A program made the translations under genes and the position numbers. Shown piece by piece: positions 12,620 through 24,409 of a stretch of DNA of 64,000 nt. Source of the DNA: Luzula sylvatica. Taxonomy: Eukaryota; Streptophyta; Magnoliopsida; Poales; Juncaceae. How positions within the stretch are numbered: position 1 is the first letter of the stretch; each line of letters starts with the position of its first letter. The stretch spans positions 35,330,908 through 35,394,907 of the forward strand of contig OX326959.1 of assembly GCA_946800325.1 (NCBI GenBank), given 5' to 3'. The notes under the pieces were generated by a model. That model searched no databases, was not told the DNA's origin, and was given only the letters and a program-made list of their open reading frames with translations.

Positions 12620-13442
12620 GATGGAAGTTTTCAGAATTTTGTCTACAAATTTTTGATTGCATAAGGGATATTTGAATATTCATATTGTTAAATTAGTTAC
12701 GCTACCATGTTAATTGTTATTGCTTGCTTAGTTTGGTTTAAGAGATAATGATGATCAAATTAATTATTTCAATCTACCATTTCTTCAATTCACCTTTTAT
12801 TTGTCATTATCCATCCTTTGTTATTTATTACAAGTGTATGACATCAATTTTCAAATCACTCACGATTTTCATTTTAACCATTTTTATTTATGTACACTCA
12901 ACAAGTAATTTTTAAATTAGCAAAAAATACCCTTCATATTCAAACACATGTTCTAATTCATGTGCTTAATTTTGAACAAGTCTAAATCCATGTGATTTAT
13001 CACATGATCTACTAAAAAAATCCTAAAAAAAAAAATTAAAATTTTAATGGTGGCTTCAATTTTTCCGTGCAAGATATACTGGGCTCGTGCAAGAACAGGT
13101 CAATATTCCATTTTGTCACTATTTTATATGCATTCAAACAGAACAAAAATAAACACACATTTGATATAATAAGGAAATTATTAAACATATAAATAGAAGA
13201 CCCAAACCTAGAAGAATTTATAAAACTAAGTCAATTGAAATATAAATACATCACAACCAAATATCTTCACTAGCCCGATATAATAAAATCAAAATCAAAA
13301 TGCGTAAGAAACCCAAATAATCAAAGTCAAGCAATTTAACATGATTTTTTTTTTTTTTTTTTGCAAAATACAACAAACACGAAAATGCAAAGTTCGCCCA
13401 GATTTTCTTTTTATAGAAATAAAAAAAAACATATTTAAATTT
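12620..13442. other. intergenic, 3' of the gamma-tubulin gene
   Basis: AT-rich, with a T16-18 run near 13350. It should contain the gamma-tubulin 3' UTR on the minus strand. No other feature is visible. Confidence 0.5.
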
Positions 13443-15529
13443 TCAAACTCCCAACTTCGAACCGAGTTCAGATGCTAATTTCCCGGTGTCCTGTATGCAA
13501 ACAAAATATCAAATTTGCCCTCGGAAAGAATTTGATATATTTTGGGTTTAGGATAAAATAAAATAAAATAAAAGAAAATTACCTCCATGCCCCATTTGAT
13601 ATAATCTGAAGACTCGCATGCCTTGTATTCGTTTACTATACTTTCTACTACTTCTTTTGATTCGTCAAATTCGCTCAAATCATTATCCTACACACACAAA
13701 AAAATAAAATAAAAAATATATCAAAATAATGAAATAACATAAACTATGAATAATATTATAATTAAAGTAGGAGATTACCGCAAACATAGGGAAATTGCGA
13801 TAATTATCGAGAAAAGCTTGTTTTTTCCTTAGTTGATTAAAACTACTTATACATTTGCTAAATAGATGCCTTATACTCGTATGATTCGCAAGCATCAATC
13901 CACTCACCTTCAAAATCACAAAATTTGTAAGGGTAAATACGATATTTTTGGTTTTTATAAGATAAAAAAAATGAAAATACCCTATGAGGAGTTTGAACAT
14001 AAGGAGATTTTCTAGACAATGCGACTTGAATACTCGCTGGGCCCCACTCTATGAAATTCACCAGTTTTCTCTCTCTTATCCTCTGTAAACTCTCGTGCAC
14101 CTTAAAAAACCAAAAAAAATCATTATTACGTCACAAAAATAAATAAATAAAAAAAAATTGATAATTGCCTGAGTGGGGTCCACTTCGCCTTGAATAATAT
14201 TAAGAATGGAGATATATTTAGCTTGGCTTGCTTCTTTTGTACGCGCATAAGAAGAGCACATTATATTTTTCGTCTGTAAAAGCCTTCTCATCACGTCTAG
14301 TACAGTCGTTTTCCTTATCATGTTAGCCTGTCAAAAGTACATTAATAATAATATTTTAAGGGACCTTTTCGTAAAAAAATATTGTATTGTACCTGTCTCT
14401 CAACGGTAAGAGGCGTATATCCAGTCATCAAGAAATGGCATCTAGGTGTCGGTATCAAACTCGCTAACAAGCCCACCAAATCATTGTTCATATATCCTGG
14501 ATACCTGTTAAGAGAGAGAGAATTAGGGTTTCGGTTTTCTAGAGAGAGAAAATTAGGGTTTGGTTGGATTAATAATATTAATACCTGAGAGTGGTGGTGC
14601 TGGCGGACATGACGGTGGACACGAGAGAATTAGTCTCAGCGAAAGTAGGGTTCGATAAATTGAGTCTTTCGACTGCGATTCGATTAAGTGCCGTGTTATC
14701 GAGCACCACGACACAGTCCGCGTTCAGAGCCAGCCGTTTCAGCGTCAGAAGCGAGTTGTACGGCTGGACCACCACGTCAGAGGTCTCATTCTGGTTGGGA
14801 AACACACTGTAGGTCTGAACCAGCTTTTTCGCGTATCGGTCGTTTAGGGTTTCGAGAATGTACGATCCCATTCCTGTGAGGGGTATATATGATATTTTAA
14901 GTTTTGTAGGGGTATTTATGATATTTCAAAGTTTTGGTACCTGAGCCGGTACCGCCGGCAATGGAGTGGCACAAGACGAAGCCCTCGAGACTCTCGCTTC
15001 CATCGGCTTCTCTATCGATCATATCCATTATTTCTTCGACTACACTCTCTCCCTTAATACGCACCAAAAAATAATTTAATTTATTTTAATTGAGGAATAA
15101 TTAGAGATAATTGGACAGACCTGTGCGTATCCGCTGGCCCAATTGTTGCCGGCACCGCCACCATGATCGGAGCAAAAGATATTTTCGTGATTGTATAGGT
15201 TTCTATATTCGCTGGTTTTGATTCCGTTAATAACTCTAGGTTCGAGATCCATTAGTAGAGCTCGTGGAATGTAGTGCTGATCGTCGGCTTGGTAGAAGAA
15301 CACGTCTTTCCTATCTCCTCCCTGTGTTTTGATTCAATTAAAACCTTTAATTCGATGATAATTGTAGAAATAAAACCACGAAAATGAGATTTGGAAGGAC
15401 CTGAGTGGCGAAATCTTCGAGAAGGCCATCTTTACCGATGCCGTGCTCGAGACAGAGCTGCTTCCAGAACTCCATGCCGATCTGGTTCCCGCATTGTCCC
15501 ACCTGTATCGTGATTATCTCCCTTGGCAT
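13443..15529 (-). CDS. TUBG: gamma-tubulin
   Basis: GTP-binding core of the gamma-tubulin ring complexes that nucleate microtubules at the nuclear surface and cell cortex. Exons on the minus strand: 15529-15401, 15321-15121, 15052-14941, 14873-14585, 14504-14393, 14327-14169, 14100-13981, 13907-13779, 13687-13583, 13490-13443. They join in frame to 467 residues plus TGA. The start is [18 protein letters not shown]; the tubulin signature GGTGSG spans the exon 3/4 junction. The rest ([60 protein letters not shown]) is nearly identical to plant gamma-tubulin. The intron after exon 6 has a GC donor (CAG|GCAATT). The last exon encodes a short tail, [15 protein letters not shown], unlike the usual plant C-terminus. 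The family is usually about 474 residues. The gene lies tail-to-head downstream of the DUF3444 gene. Confidence 0.96.
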
Positions 15530-16212
15530 TTTCTCCCCCTTTTGTAGTACTTTCGCTAAATCTTCACTGAGTTAACCCAATCTAGGGTTTAGGGTTTTAC
15601 AACGAAATGGAAATGTTGAACAAAATCACACGAAATTGTTCGAATTCTGAGATATTTAGAAGGTGGAGTAGATCCAGTGATAGTAGAGTGTGGAACTTTT
15701 GTGATTATTTATCGATAATTTATCATTATTGCTTGCTTCCTTTTGCCGCCATTTTTTTGCTTTTGCTGTGCCAAAAGACAAAGATCTGGTTTATACCCTG
15801 AAATTGGAAATAATTGCACGGTATAAATTTAGGCCCATAATAAAAGTTTATTAATGGGCTTGATTGTCCTAAATCATTTTCTTCTCTTCTATATGTTAAT
15901 TTGTACAATCTTTGAATTTTAGAAATTTATTATTTATTTGTGAATTTTTACGCATGTCATTTTAATAATGAAAAAAATTACAAATACCATATATTATTTT
16001 GTGTTATGAATTATAGATTCTCTTCGTTATTGAAATTTCTTATATTAATAAAAAATTGGGTGCGGAATTAATCCGCTCAATTCAGTTCGAAAAAAAATAT
16101 TTCAAAATCTAATGAACAAATTTCAATTTCTCAATGTCAATAGACTTTTTTCGCACTAATAAACAACAAAGGGTCTCTCTCTCTCATACAAAATTCTCAT
16201 TTTTTCCTCTCG
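15530..16212. other. spacer between the gamma-tubulin start and the DUF3444 gene end
   Basis: Both flanking genes are on the minus strand, so this holds the gamma-tubulin promoter and leader (next to 15530) and the DUF3444 3' UTR (next to 16212). A CTCTCTCTC run lies at about 16173. No extra gene is supported. Confidence 0.5.
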
Positions 16213-17678
16213 TTACAACTCCTTTGGAGGAGGCAAAGCACTCGGTTCGAGATGCAACATAAAATCCGGCAAACCGGCTCGTTTCTGACCCGTTACACGA
16301 AACGCGGCTACTCTATGCGAAAACCCCAACATTTCGGTCCTGTTAAACCATTTCGTTAACCTAAAACCATCGCAAAATTGCCTTTCAAAAAATGTCAACG
16401 CCCCGTTGACCTCGGTCAAACTCCCGACATTTATCCTTCGCTCCTCCGATAAATACTCAGACAAAATCTCCACCATTCGAAATTGCTCTCTAAAATACTC
16501 CCCCTTTTTCAAATTCGCCCCTCGGTTTTTGAAAACCGCCCAAACCTCCCCTTTTCGCGGGAAAATTCTAAAATAATTCTTCTTCGCGCTCCAATCGCAT
16601 TTCACGAGGTGAGAGAAGCTCGAAATGTGGAGGATTTTTGTTCGGGCACTTTTGTGAAAAACACCGCAAAAAAATGGTAATTCCTCTTCGGTCCATTGGA
16701 TCTCTTCGTCGGTCATTGGGTGAGGTTCCAACAAGGAAACTTGCAATTGGGTCCCTGAAATTATATTAATTATTTTAACATATGATCTCGGCATAAAGTC
16801 TGGGCTGGTAAATGCCGCCCATACTTGTCCTTCAGAAAATTCGTCTAATGTTCTGGTACCGTTACCGATAATTATACCAGTACTGCAAAGCGAAGAATCT
16901 TCGCTCAAATTATTAGGGATTTTTAAAGAGTCCAATTCAAATGTACCATTTGACCAAAATGCGGTGACTAAATGAGAAAATATGTAAAGTTTTTCATTTG
17001 GAATCAGAAATGAGGAATTAGAATTTAGTTCGCTTCCATTTTCGCAATTTTTTCTTTGGAAAATATTTGTACTCCCTTCAATTCTGACCAAATATGTGAC
17101 TTTTACGCCATAGTCCTCGGAATAATTCGCAATTATTTCTACAAGCTCAAATTCACATTTTTCTAGGGTTTCTTTATCCCAATTAAAGTCCCAATTCTTG
17201 TAAATAGCCCAAACCTCGCCCTTTTTGGGGTAAATACGGAGCTCTCTATCATTTGCTTCGCATGAAAATAACAAATCAGACAATATTTTATTCTCATTAA
17301 TTTCAACTTCGCAACTTTCTCGTACCACAAAATCTCCACACGAAACCGGTAAGCCCAAATCGCACCATTTTTTCTCCATACTGGATCTAGGGCACGGCTC
17401 GTACCAATTCACAAAAACCCTCATTTTCTCAGGCAAAACCGATATAATTTTACCGTACCGACCATGCATTTTATCCCCATCATTAAACCCTAACCAAACT
17501 TGACCAATCTCATAATTATGACCTCCATCGTTGATACGCGTACCGCTAGTTCCGGTACCGATATTTCCATCTTGAGCTTCTCCGAACCGGTACAGATCAG
17601 GAAATTTTCGTTTATTTCCAGACGAACTACCTATATCTGTTTCCAATCTACTCGTACCGGTACTAACCGGTACCAATA

Positions 17679-17711
<33 letters not shown>

Positions 17712-18138
17712 TACTACTATTGCAAATTGAGGCAACACTAAAGAAACTCAATTTCCTCCTCGCATCGAAATCTGCACGCTTAACCTGGTCCGCAAGTACA
17801 GCATAAGCATCATTAACGAACTTCAACGCCATGCTGGCACCAACTAAATCATTCTTAACGGGTTCCAATAAAGCCATCAAATTTTGATATTGGGTCTCTA
17901 CAGCAGTAGAGTCGTCGAGAGGGAAGAGTTGCAGAACTCCGTACCAGTTTGTCTCGGTACCGGTTGTTTTTGCCGAGCACAGGATCTCGCAAATGGTGAG
18001 CATTTCTGACGCATTTTCGAGTTGCGGGAAAGTTTTTAGGGTTTCTAGAAGGAGAACACGAGCACCAGTATAGTCGTTGTTTGTTATTTTTTCAGTGATT
18101 TGGTCTTTTATGAGAATGTTCTCGCTTGCGAAGTCCAT
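16213..18138 (-). CDS. J-like/DUF3444 protein
   Basis: A single coding exon of 641 residues. The ATG at 18138 (MDFASENILIKDQITEKI) is preferred over an in-frame ATG at 18231, because the latter lies inside a leader intron. Near residue 70-125 is a DnaJ-like segment (NWYGVLQLFP to ADFDARR). Its helix II/III loop reads EPVK instead of the HPDK needed to stimulate Hsp70. It is followed by a poly-Asn run (about residues 143-153, from an AAT repeat) and two DUF3444 domains: the first from about YEIGQVWLGF to LVTAFW, the second from about FSEGQVWAAF to FSHRVAAF. Each contains the GEVWA(I/V)(Y/F)KN core. The family is plant-specific and of unknown biochemical role, often nuclear. Frame and family match are certain; the function is not. 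Confidence 0.88.
17682..17712 (-). repeat. (ATT)n coding microsatellite (poly-Asn)
   Basis: About ten ATT triplets on the plus strand are read as AAT codons in the DUF3444 protein, giving a run of asparagines in the linker after the J-like segment. The length is likely polymorphic and leaves the frame intact. Confidence 0.85.
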
Positions 18139-18152
18139 TTTCGTTTTGGCCC

Positions 18153-18823
18153 CTGGAAAATTAAAGTTTGGAAAATTATGCACTTGTTTGATCCACGAAT
18201 AAAAAAATAGATATAAAAAGAACGTAAACAAAAACTGTGAGAAATAGAATGTATTTTGTATGATATCATTATGGAAATTAGTAATGCTAAAACTTTTTGA
18301 CCTTCTGAAACTTCACGTAATTTGAGTTACTAATTGTTTAGTTAACTTAACATAACTTAATTTTTCATTCTATTTACTGAAATTTGTAATTTTAATTGTT
18401 TACATTCTAGTCCGTGAACATTCAATTATTTCCTTCTTCAGTTACTCGAATTTACCTGTTTTAATCTTCTTACTCAACTTCACTTGCTTTCATTTGTGGT
18501 GACAAAAATTTCAATTTATTTCTCTGTTGATTACAAACTTCTCAAATTTTTATCTTTGAAATGATTCTCGAGATGTGAGTTCTGAGATTTTAAGGGTATT
18601 ATCAAAAAAGGGACTTTTTCAATGCCAGTTCCGTAATCTACAATCCCGCCAAAAAATATACCAGCCATATCACTAAATTTAAACCTAAGTGCCGTTAATC
18701 TAAGAAAACGAAGAAATTATAGTGTAATTACGAAGTAACACTAACGCTTGGTCTTCTTTACCGAGAGAAGAAAAAAATCTTACAAAAACTAGAAAAAAAA
18801 AGTAATCTTAAACAAGTACTTAC
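18153..18823 (-). other. leader (5' UTR) intron of the DUF3444 gene
   Basis: Minus-strand donor GTAAGTAC at 18823-18816 and acceptor TTTTCCAG ending at 18153, 14 bases before the ATG. This ~670 bp leader intron is usual in this gene family. The first, non-coding exon would lie from about 18824 to 19000. The open frames at 18758-19319 resemble no known protein and probably reflect leader and promoter sequence. Confidence 0.6.
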
Positions 18824-19320
18824 AGATATTTGATACGCCGAGAATGTCCTGAATTTGCGAGAGATTGACAAATATATTCTCTCTAATCCTATTTTCGTCC
18901 CTATTTTTGCATCGAAATAGCACATAGATTGATCTCTCGCAAATCGCAATTTCGCTTGTACTGAGACACAGAGAGAAGAGGAGTGTAAACAAAAGCGGAT
19001 CTTTTGTAACACGTACATTGTAGTGGTATATGTCGTTACCATACTTAATTGAAGGGAAATTTACATAAAACCCCCTATTTTTTTTTGATATTTTAAGAAA
19101 AATTTTATTTTTTTGAAAATTCCAAAAAATATCATCTACTAAATTTTTATTTCCAAATACTCCTATATGAATTAAAACTAACCATGAGTGTGTTTTCTCT
19201 GTTGCCTGAAAATGGCAACCATTTGTGAAGCCATGGTAGAGATGACATCTCAGCCATTGAAATACGTGGGCTCCACCTGCTAAAAAGAAATAACAGAGAT
19301 GTAGGTATCGGCCGTGCAAA
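18824..19320 (-). promoter_or_regulatory. probable first exon and promoter of the DUF3444 gene
   Basis: Lies upstream of the strong donor at 18823 and contains no recognisable protein. Assigned by position only; no unambiguous TATA box was chosen. Confidence 0.35.
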
Positions 19321-21281
19321 TTAATGGCAAGATTTCATTTCTCAAAGAATTCATTATGGCGCTTTTCATATATGTGCTTAAACTTTAATATATTTAAATA
19401 TTTAAATACCATATAACTAAACAAATTTAAACCAAGTGTATCGAGCATTAAATATTCCAATAATTTAAGTATTATTGGATTCGATTATGTATTAGGAAGT
19501 ACAGTACGAAAAATTATTATCATTATATCGTTAACGTTAATAAATTGATTATAAAATATTACATTAAACTATAAATATTATTCAATATTTACAGAAATTG
19601 AATTAAATAAAAACATTAATACATGAATATTTTACTCAATTTTTTAAATCAAATTAATCAATAATAATGTGAACTTAATCATAATTATATAATTACTTTT
19701 CAGTAAAAAATTTGGCACAGTGCCTATTTTTAAATCAATAATAAGTGATTGTTTTCCATAACGTAACCTTGTATATTTCGTTATTTATTAGGCATTGATA
19801 AAATTGTATGAAAAAATTAAAATTTAGAAAACATAAAAAATAATTCCGTAAAATTTAGAAAACATCAAATATATCAAATTTGTCCCTCCAAAGATATTAA
19901 TATCAAATTTATCCTTTTAAAATCTTAAACCTATCAAATTTCTCCTTTGAAAATTAAAAACCTATCTATCAAAAATATCCCTGTAAAATTTATTAAATAT
20001 CAAATTTGTCCAAAAAATTAACTCACCGTTAAATTAACATGGAATTAACTTTCTAAACTCAATTTAGATCAATAAATATAAATGAATTTGACTAAACTAC
20101 CCTTCTAAGTATCAATTATGCTTCAGTCTTTCTCTAGTGCATTCATTCTCCCAACATGTGTGTCCAGAAAAGGTCATCTCTGTTTCTTCTTTCGAATGCA
20201 GGGGAGAGAAAGTCTCGTACCCTCTCTCTATTAACAAGTAAATTAACAACTCATAACAAGTAAATGAAAATTCACCTCATGACAATTATATCACAAAAAA
20301 ATGCAATTCAATCATCTTTACACTCTAATAAAGTCACAAAAATACAAGTCAAACAAACTAAATTCGACTTCTGATAAGAGATAGTCATGAAAAAGATTGT
20401 ATGAGTCATCAGCCTTTGAAATTCTTAATTACATCGAGACTAATTGAGCGAATGACGAGCAAAAGAGCCTTGATTAGCTTCTCATTGACCATAAAGTATA
20501 GATACATAGCTAGCATACCATTGCATCATCTTAGTGTTCATTCCTTAAAACCACCCTTGCTCCTTTATACCGTATCAATGATCTTTTTATTTGTACATAA
20601 TACATATTGCCCCTGCAAGCATCAAGCCATCAACAACAATAACTCAATAAAAGGAATTGCCGATCTGTTTCTCTTCTGACAACAAATTTACTTGTATGGC
20701 GTGCCATCCTTTTTTCTGAATCATTATGAGGATACGTTACATAATATAAAATTCCTTACTTCCCTGTGTTCCCTCTCCTTCACCCAGTACTAATACCAGC
20801 ACCCTCACGATTCCCACCGAGAGTTCTTCCGGTCACGCCATTGCACGAGATTTGCATCCGCATATCTAACCACCTCTATGTGCGTTCGCAATACCTTCCT
20901 TAACAATCTATTAACTTTCAATCTAGATCAGTCCTCACTTATTTTATTTTTTTTGATTAATTAGATCAGTCCTCACTTATAGCTCAGAACCATCTTTGGT
21001 CAAGCCAGCGAGAGGTGAGACGAGTGGGAAAGACAGAAGGAGAGTGTGATCTTTTTGCCAACAAGCAAATAGTCAAGGGTGAAAGATAGAGAAGATTGCG
21101 TGAACCATGAAGAAGGAAGACGGTTGGAACTCCCAAGAGTTATTGTAGAAAAAAGAAAGAGATGATATCAATGGGATAAAAGTACATGAAAGGGTAGGAT
21201 CGTCCATTTGTATTTTTTGGTTAGTTTTTAACAGCACAGTTAATATGATAAGAAATGAGATTTGAAAGGACATATTTGATA
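19321..21281. other. intergenic, diffuse repeats
   Basis: AT-rich. Between 19860 and 20030 a phrase like ATATCAAATTTGTCC recurs four to five times. Inverted versions (GGACATATTTGATATTT, GGGACAAAATTTGATATTTTG) lie at 21255-21285 and 21553-21580, either side of the MITE. This may be a larger decayed inverted-repeat element of about 1.7 kb. No gene is supported. Confidence 0.35.
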
Positions 21282-21551
21282 TTTATGTTTGGAAAATGTT
21301 GGGCATCCCCTACTACTCTCCCCCACGAGCCTTGATGACGTGGATATGGGTTAACACCTTAAGAATTAACAGACAAATACATGATTTAACATCTTAATTT
21401 GCGATTTTATTATCTTATTTTATGATTGAACACCAAAATAAGACGTTAAATCATGTATTTGTGTGTTAATTCTTAAGGTATTAATCCATATCCACGTCAT
21501 CAAGGCTCATGGTGTGGGTTGGGGGGATGTACATCACTGCCCTTTATGTTT
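21282..21551. mobile_element. foldback MITE, Mutator-like, copy 2, with perfect 9-bp duplication
   Basis: The 252-bp element at 21291-21542 is flanked by TTTATGTTT on both sides (21282-21290 and 21543-21551). Its 20-bp ends agree at about 14 of 20 positions. From CCTTGATGACGTGGATATGG inward, the arms form a ~60 bp near-perfect hairpin. The 9-bp duplication points to Mutator-like mobilisation. It has no coding capacity. Confidence 0.85.
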
Positions 21552-22873
21552 TTAGAGGGACAAAATTTGATATTTTGTGTTTATACGAGGACATACAAGA
21601 AATTATCCCTAATATTTATTCTGGATTAAATAAAGCCATTAAAATTAAACACAATATCTTATTGTCGCATCCCGTCAAATCCAAAAACAAAAATATTAAA
21701 ATAATCGGATACGTCACGTGGTATGTATCCGAACTGTATCGCATTCGCACCCGTATCCCTATCAAATACGCGTATTCTCAAAATATTATTGTATTTTTGA
21801 AATATCCGCATACCATAAAGTGAAAACGGCTCTTTATTATTTAAATGCACTCAATTTCCTTGAGCATGCATGCATCAGCAGATAAAGAGTGTTTATTAAT
21901 AATTAAATATGAACAAAAGTTTAATTGAAAGAAAAAGAAAAGAATATTCGAAACTTTTGAGATGCATTTTGAATGGAGAACATAATAAATTTGTATTATA
22001 TTCTCCCCTAATTAAATGATTCCATCCTATAAAAAAGTAAGAAGAACAAAGAAGTGGTAGAATTTATGATCAATTAAAATCACTCGAAATTTCCCAAATA
22101 AAAACAAAAACGATATCAATTCTCTAATTAAATATAATGGACCTGTCCAGTTTATAACTGGAGAGGAAGTTATTCTGAGAAAAGTTGTCTCCGGTGCTGA
22201 GGCCCACTGGACTGCACAGTCACAAAAGATATAATTGGCGGGAAAAAAATCTTAAAGTACGTGAAATTGATAAAATCACGCCCAATTATGTAAAATTGCA
22301 GTTATGTCCTTTGTCCCTTCTTATTTCTCAATATATAGGATACAAATTGGCCCAATAAACCTTGGAGGAATGGAAAATTAGTTTTGTTTAAATGAATGAA
22401 AATAATATTTTAATATATGTAAATTAAGAATTAGTGTATTATTACTTTTTAAAATTGAACGGATAATTGAAATAATGATAATAAAAATCTTCAATTAGAG
22501 AAAAATTTGGATAAAAGTTAGAATTGATTTTCTTGAGAATATAGAAAAACTCGAGAATTACAAATCTGCTTGCTACAAGAATTACAACAATATTTACTAA
22601 AAACATTACAAACATATTCGTTAATTTTTTTTACAAACATATTCGTTTAAAAATTAATGACATAGATAAATATTTTTTAAATATGACCGCTAAAGAATTA
22701 TTAATCTCTCCACGAGAATTACTAATCATTTAAATTTTTATTGCCAAAACATATCAATTTCAAAAACATCCTTATTACTAAACATTATATATGTTGAGGA
22801 ATTTTATATTTATTATCGATAAATGACACACGTTGTGTTAGCGTGTCACTTTTCGTATTTATATTGTATATCA
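21552..22873. other. intergenic, no gene seen
   Basis: AT-rich. A palindromic stretch of GTATCCG/CGGATAC words at 21708-21795 resembles one at 31860-31975. Otherwise nothing is recognised. Confidence 0.4.
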
Positions 22874-23602
22874 AAAATAAAAGGGGAATTCTTCAAAAAC
22901 TCCCTATCTTTTTTGGAATTTCTCAAAAACCCCCTAACTTTTAGATTTTTTGAAAAACCCCCTATAACTTAAGTTTAATTCTTGAAAACCCCCTTAATAG
23001 TGTTATTTTTCATTTTCCATCCTAATTATTCTTTTTTGGACCAAAATACCCTCACAATTTATAATTGAATTTATTCTATAAATTAATAAATACATAATAT
23101 TTTACAATATAATATTTCATAATATTATATCGTGATATTTATTATATTATTCTCTATTTATTATATGAGTTTTATATAAAATTATTTAATGTAAAAATAA
23201 AAAATGCAATGTGAAATAGTATTTATTTAATAATAATAATACTATCTATATCTATATATATATATATATATATATATAGTAAAATAAAAATTAATGAGTT
23301 GTAAAATATTATCATAAATTATTTTTAATTATAATAACGTGAAATATTTATCATGAAATATTTAATTTATTTATGTATTTATTAATTTGTATTGAATAAA
23401 AGAATTTATAAATGAAAATCAAGAAGGGTATTTTTGTCCAAAAAAATAATAATTGGATGGAATGTTAATGTTAACCTTTGTAGGGGGTTTTTCAAGAATT
23501 AAATTAGATTTCTAGGGGTTTTTCAAATAATCAAAAAGTTAGGGGGTTTTTGAGGAATCCCAAAAAAGTTAGGGGTTTTTTTAGGAATTCCCCAAAATAA
23601 AA
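22874..23602. mobile_element. 711-bp foldback element with 9-bp duplication
   Basis: The element at 22883-23593 has long inverted arms. The left arm carries successive CAAAAACCCCCTAACTTTT-type phrases; the right arm has GGGGGTTTTTGAGGAAT-type complements over about 180 bp. It begins GGGGAATTC and ends GAATTCCCC. The flanks repeat AAAATAAAA (22874-22882 and 23594-23602), though that motif is low complexity. The centre is AT-rich with a (TA)n run at 23252-23278. Confidence 0.75.
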
Positions 23603-23717
23603 TAAACAAAAATAATAGTTTTTGTTAGTGAGTTATCTTGAACAATGACATTTTTTTAAGATTATTTTGAACAATGACACGTTAGATGTTATAATATAAA
23701 ATTGTAAAAAATATATT

Positions 23718-24165
23718 TTTGGTTCATTAGCTTTCAACAAAAATTCAATCAAGTCTCTAACGTTTTAATTTGCTCAATCAATTCTCTTACTTTTTCGTTT
23801 GGTTCAATCGAATTGTGACGTGCCAATCATGATATGAAATATTTGATGACATGACAGCCAATGACATATCATATTTGATGAAGTAACAACATACATTATT
23901 GTTAAAAAAAATAATTCTAACAATTCATAAATAAAATAATTTAGGAGACCACGCCATTAAATATATAACATGTTATGAGTTGTAACGTCGTCAAATATGC
24001 TATGTCATAAATTGTTACGTCACAATTTAACGGTCCAATCACCAATTAATGGATGAAAGAACTCAATTGAACCAAATTAAAAAGGTAAGAAACTTGATTG
24101 ACCAAATTAAAATATTAGAGACTTGATTGAACTTTTGATGAAAGACAAGAGACAACGAAATGATC
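23718..24165. mobile_element. inverted-repeat MITE-like element
   Basis: Left CAATCAAGTCTCTAACGTTT and right-arm complement CAATCAAGTCTCTAATATTT belong to inverted arms of more than 60 bp. The interior repeats ACATG/ATGACAT and GTGACG/CGTCAC words in opposite orientations. About 450 bp, non-coding; the exact ends are uncertain. Confidence 0.55.
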
Positions 24166-24348
24166 TTTTTTCTATGAAATTATAGGGTTCCAAATATTTT
24201 TATTATTTTTTCATTAATTGATAATACGAGGATAGTGATTTATAATATTTAACATTTTGGGGTTATATGTAAAATATACCCAATATACAAAACAAGAAAC
24301 AGAAGCATGGCTCCATGAGTTAGATTACATTGTGCACGAAAATCAAAG

Positions 24349-24364
24349 CTCTCTCTCTCTCTAT

Positions 24365-24407
<43 letters not shown>
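24349..24407. repeat. (CT)n microsatellite
   Basis: Two CT tracts, broken once by ATCCTCTT, about 1.1 kb upstream of the CORYNE start. Confidence 0.9.

Positions 24408-24409
<2 letters not shown>

Noticed and set aside
18789..19319. 176-codon minus-strand frame upstream of the DUF3444 gene
   Set aside because: No family resemblance. It overlaps the probable leader exon and promoter, and a strong donor at 18823 cuts it.
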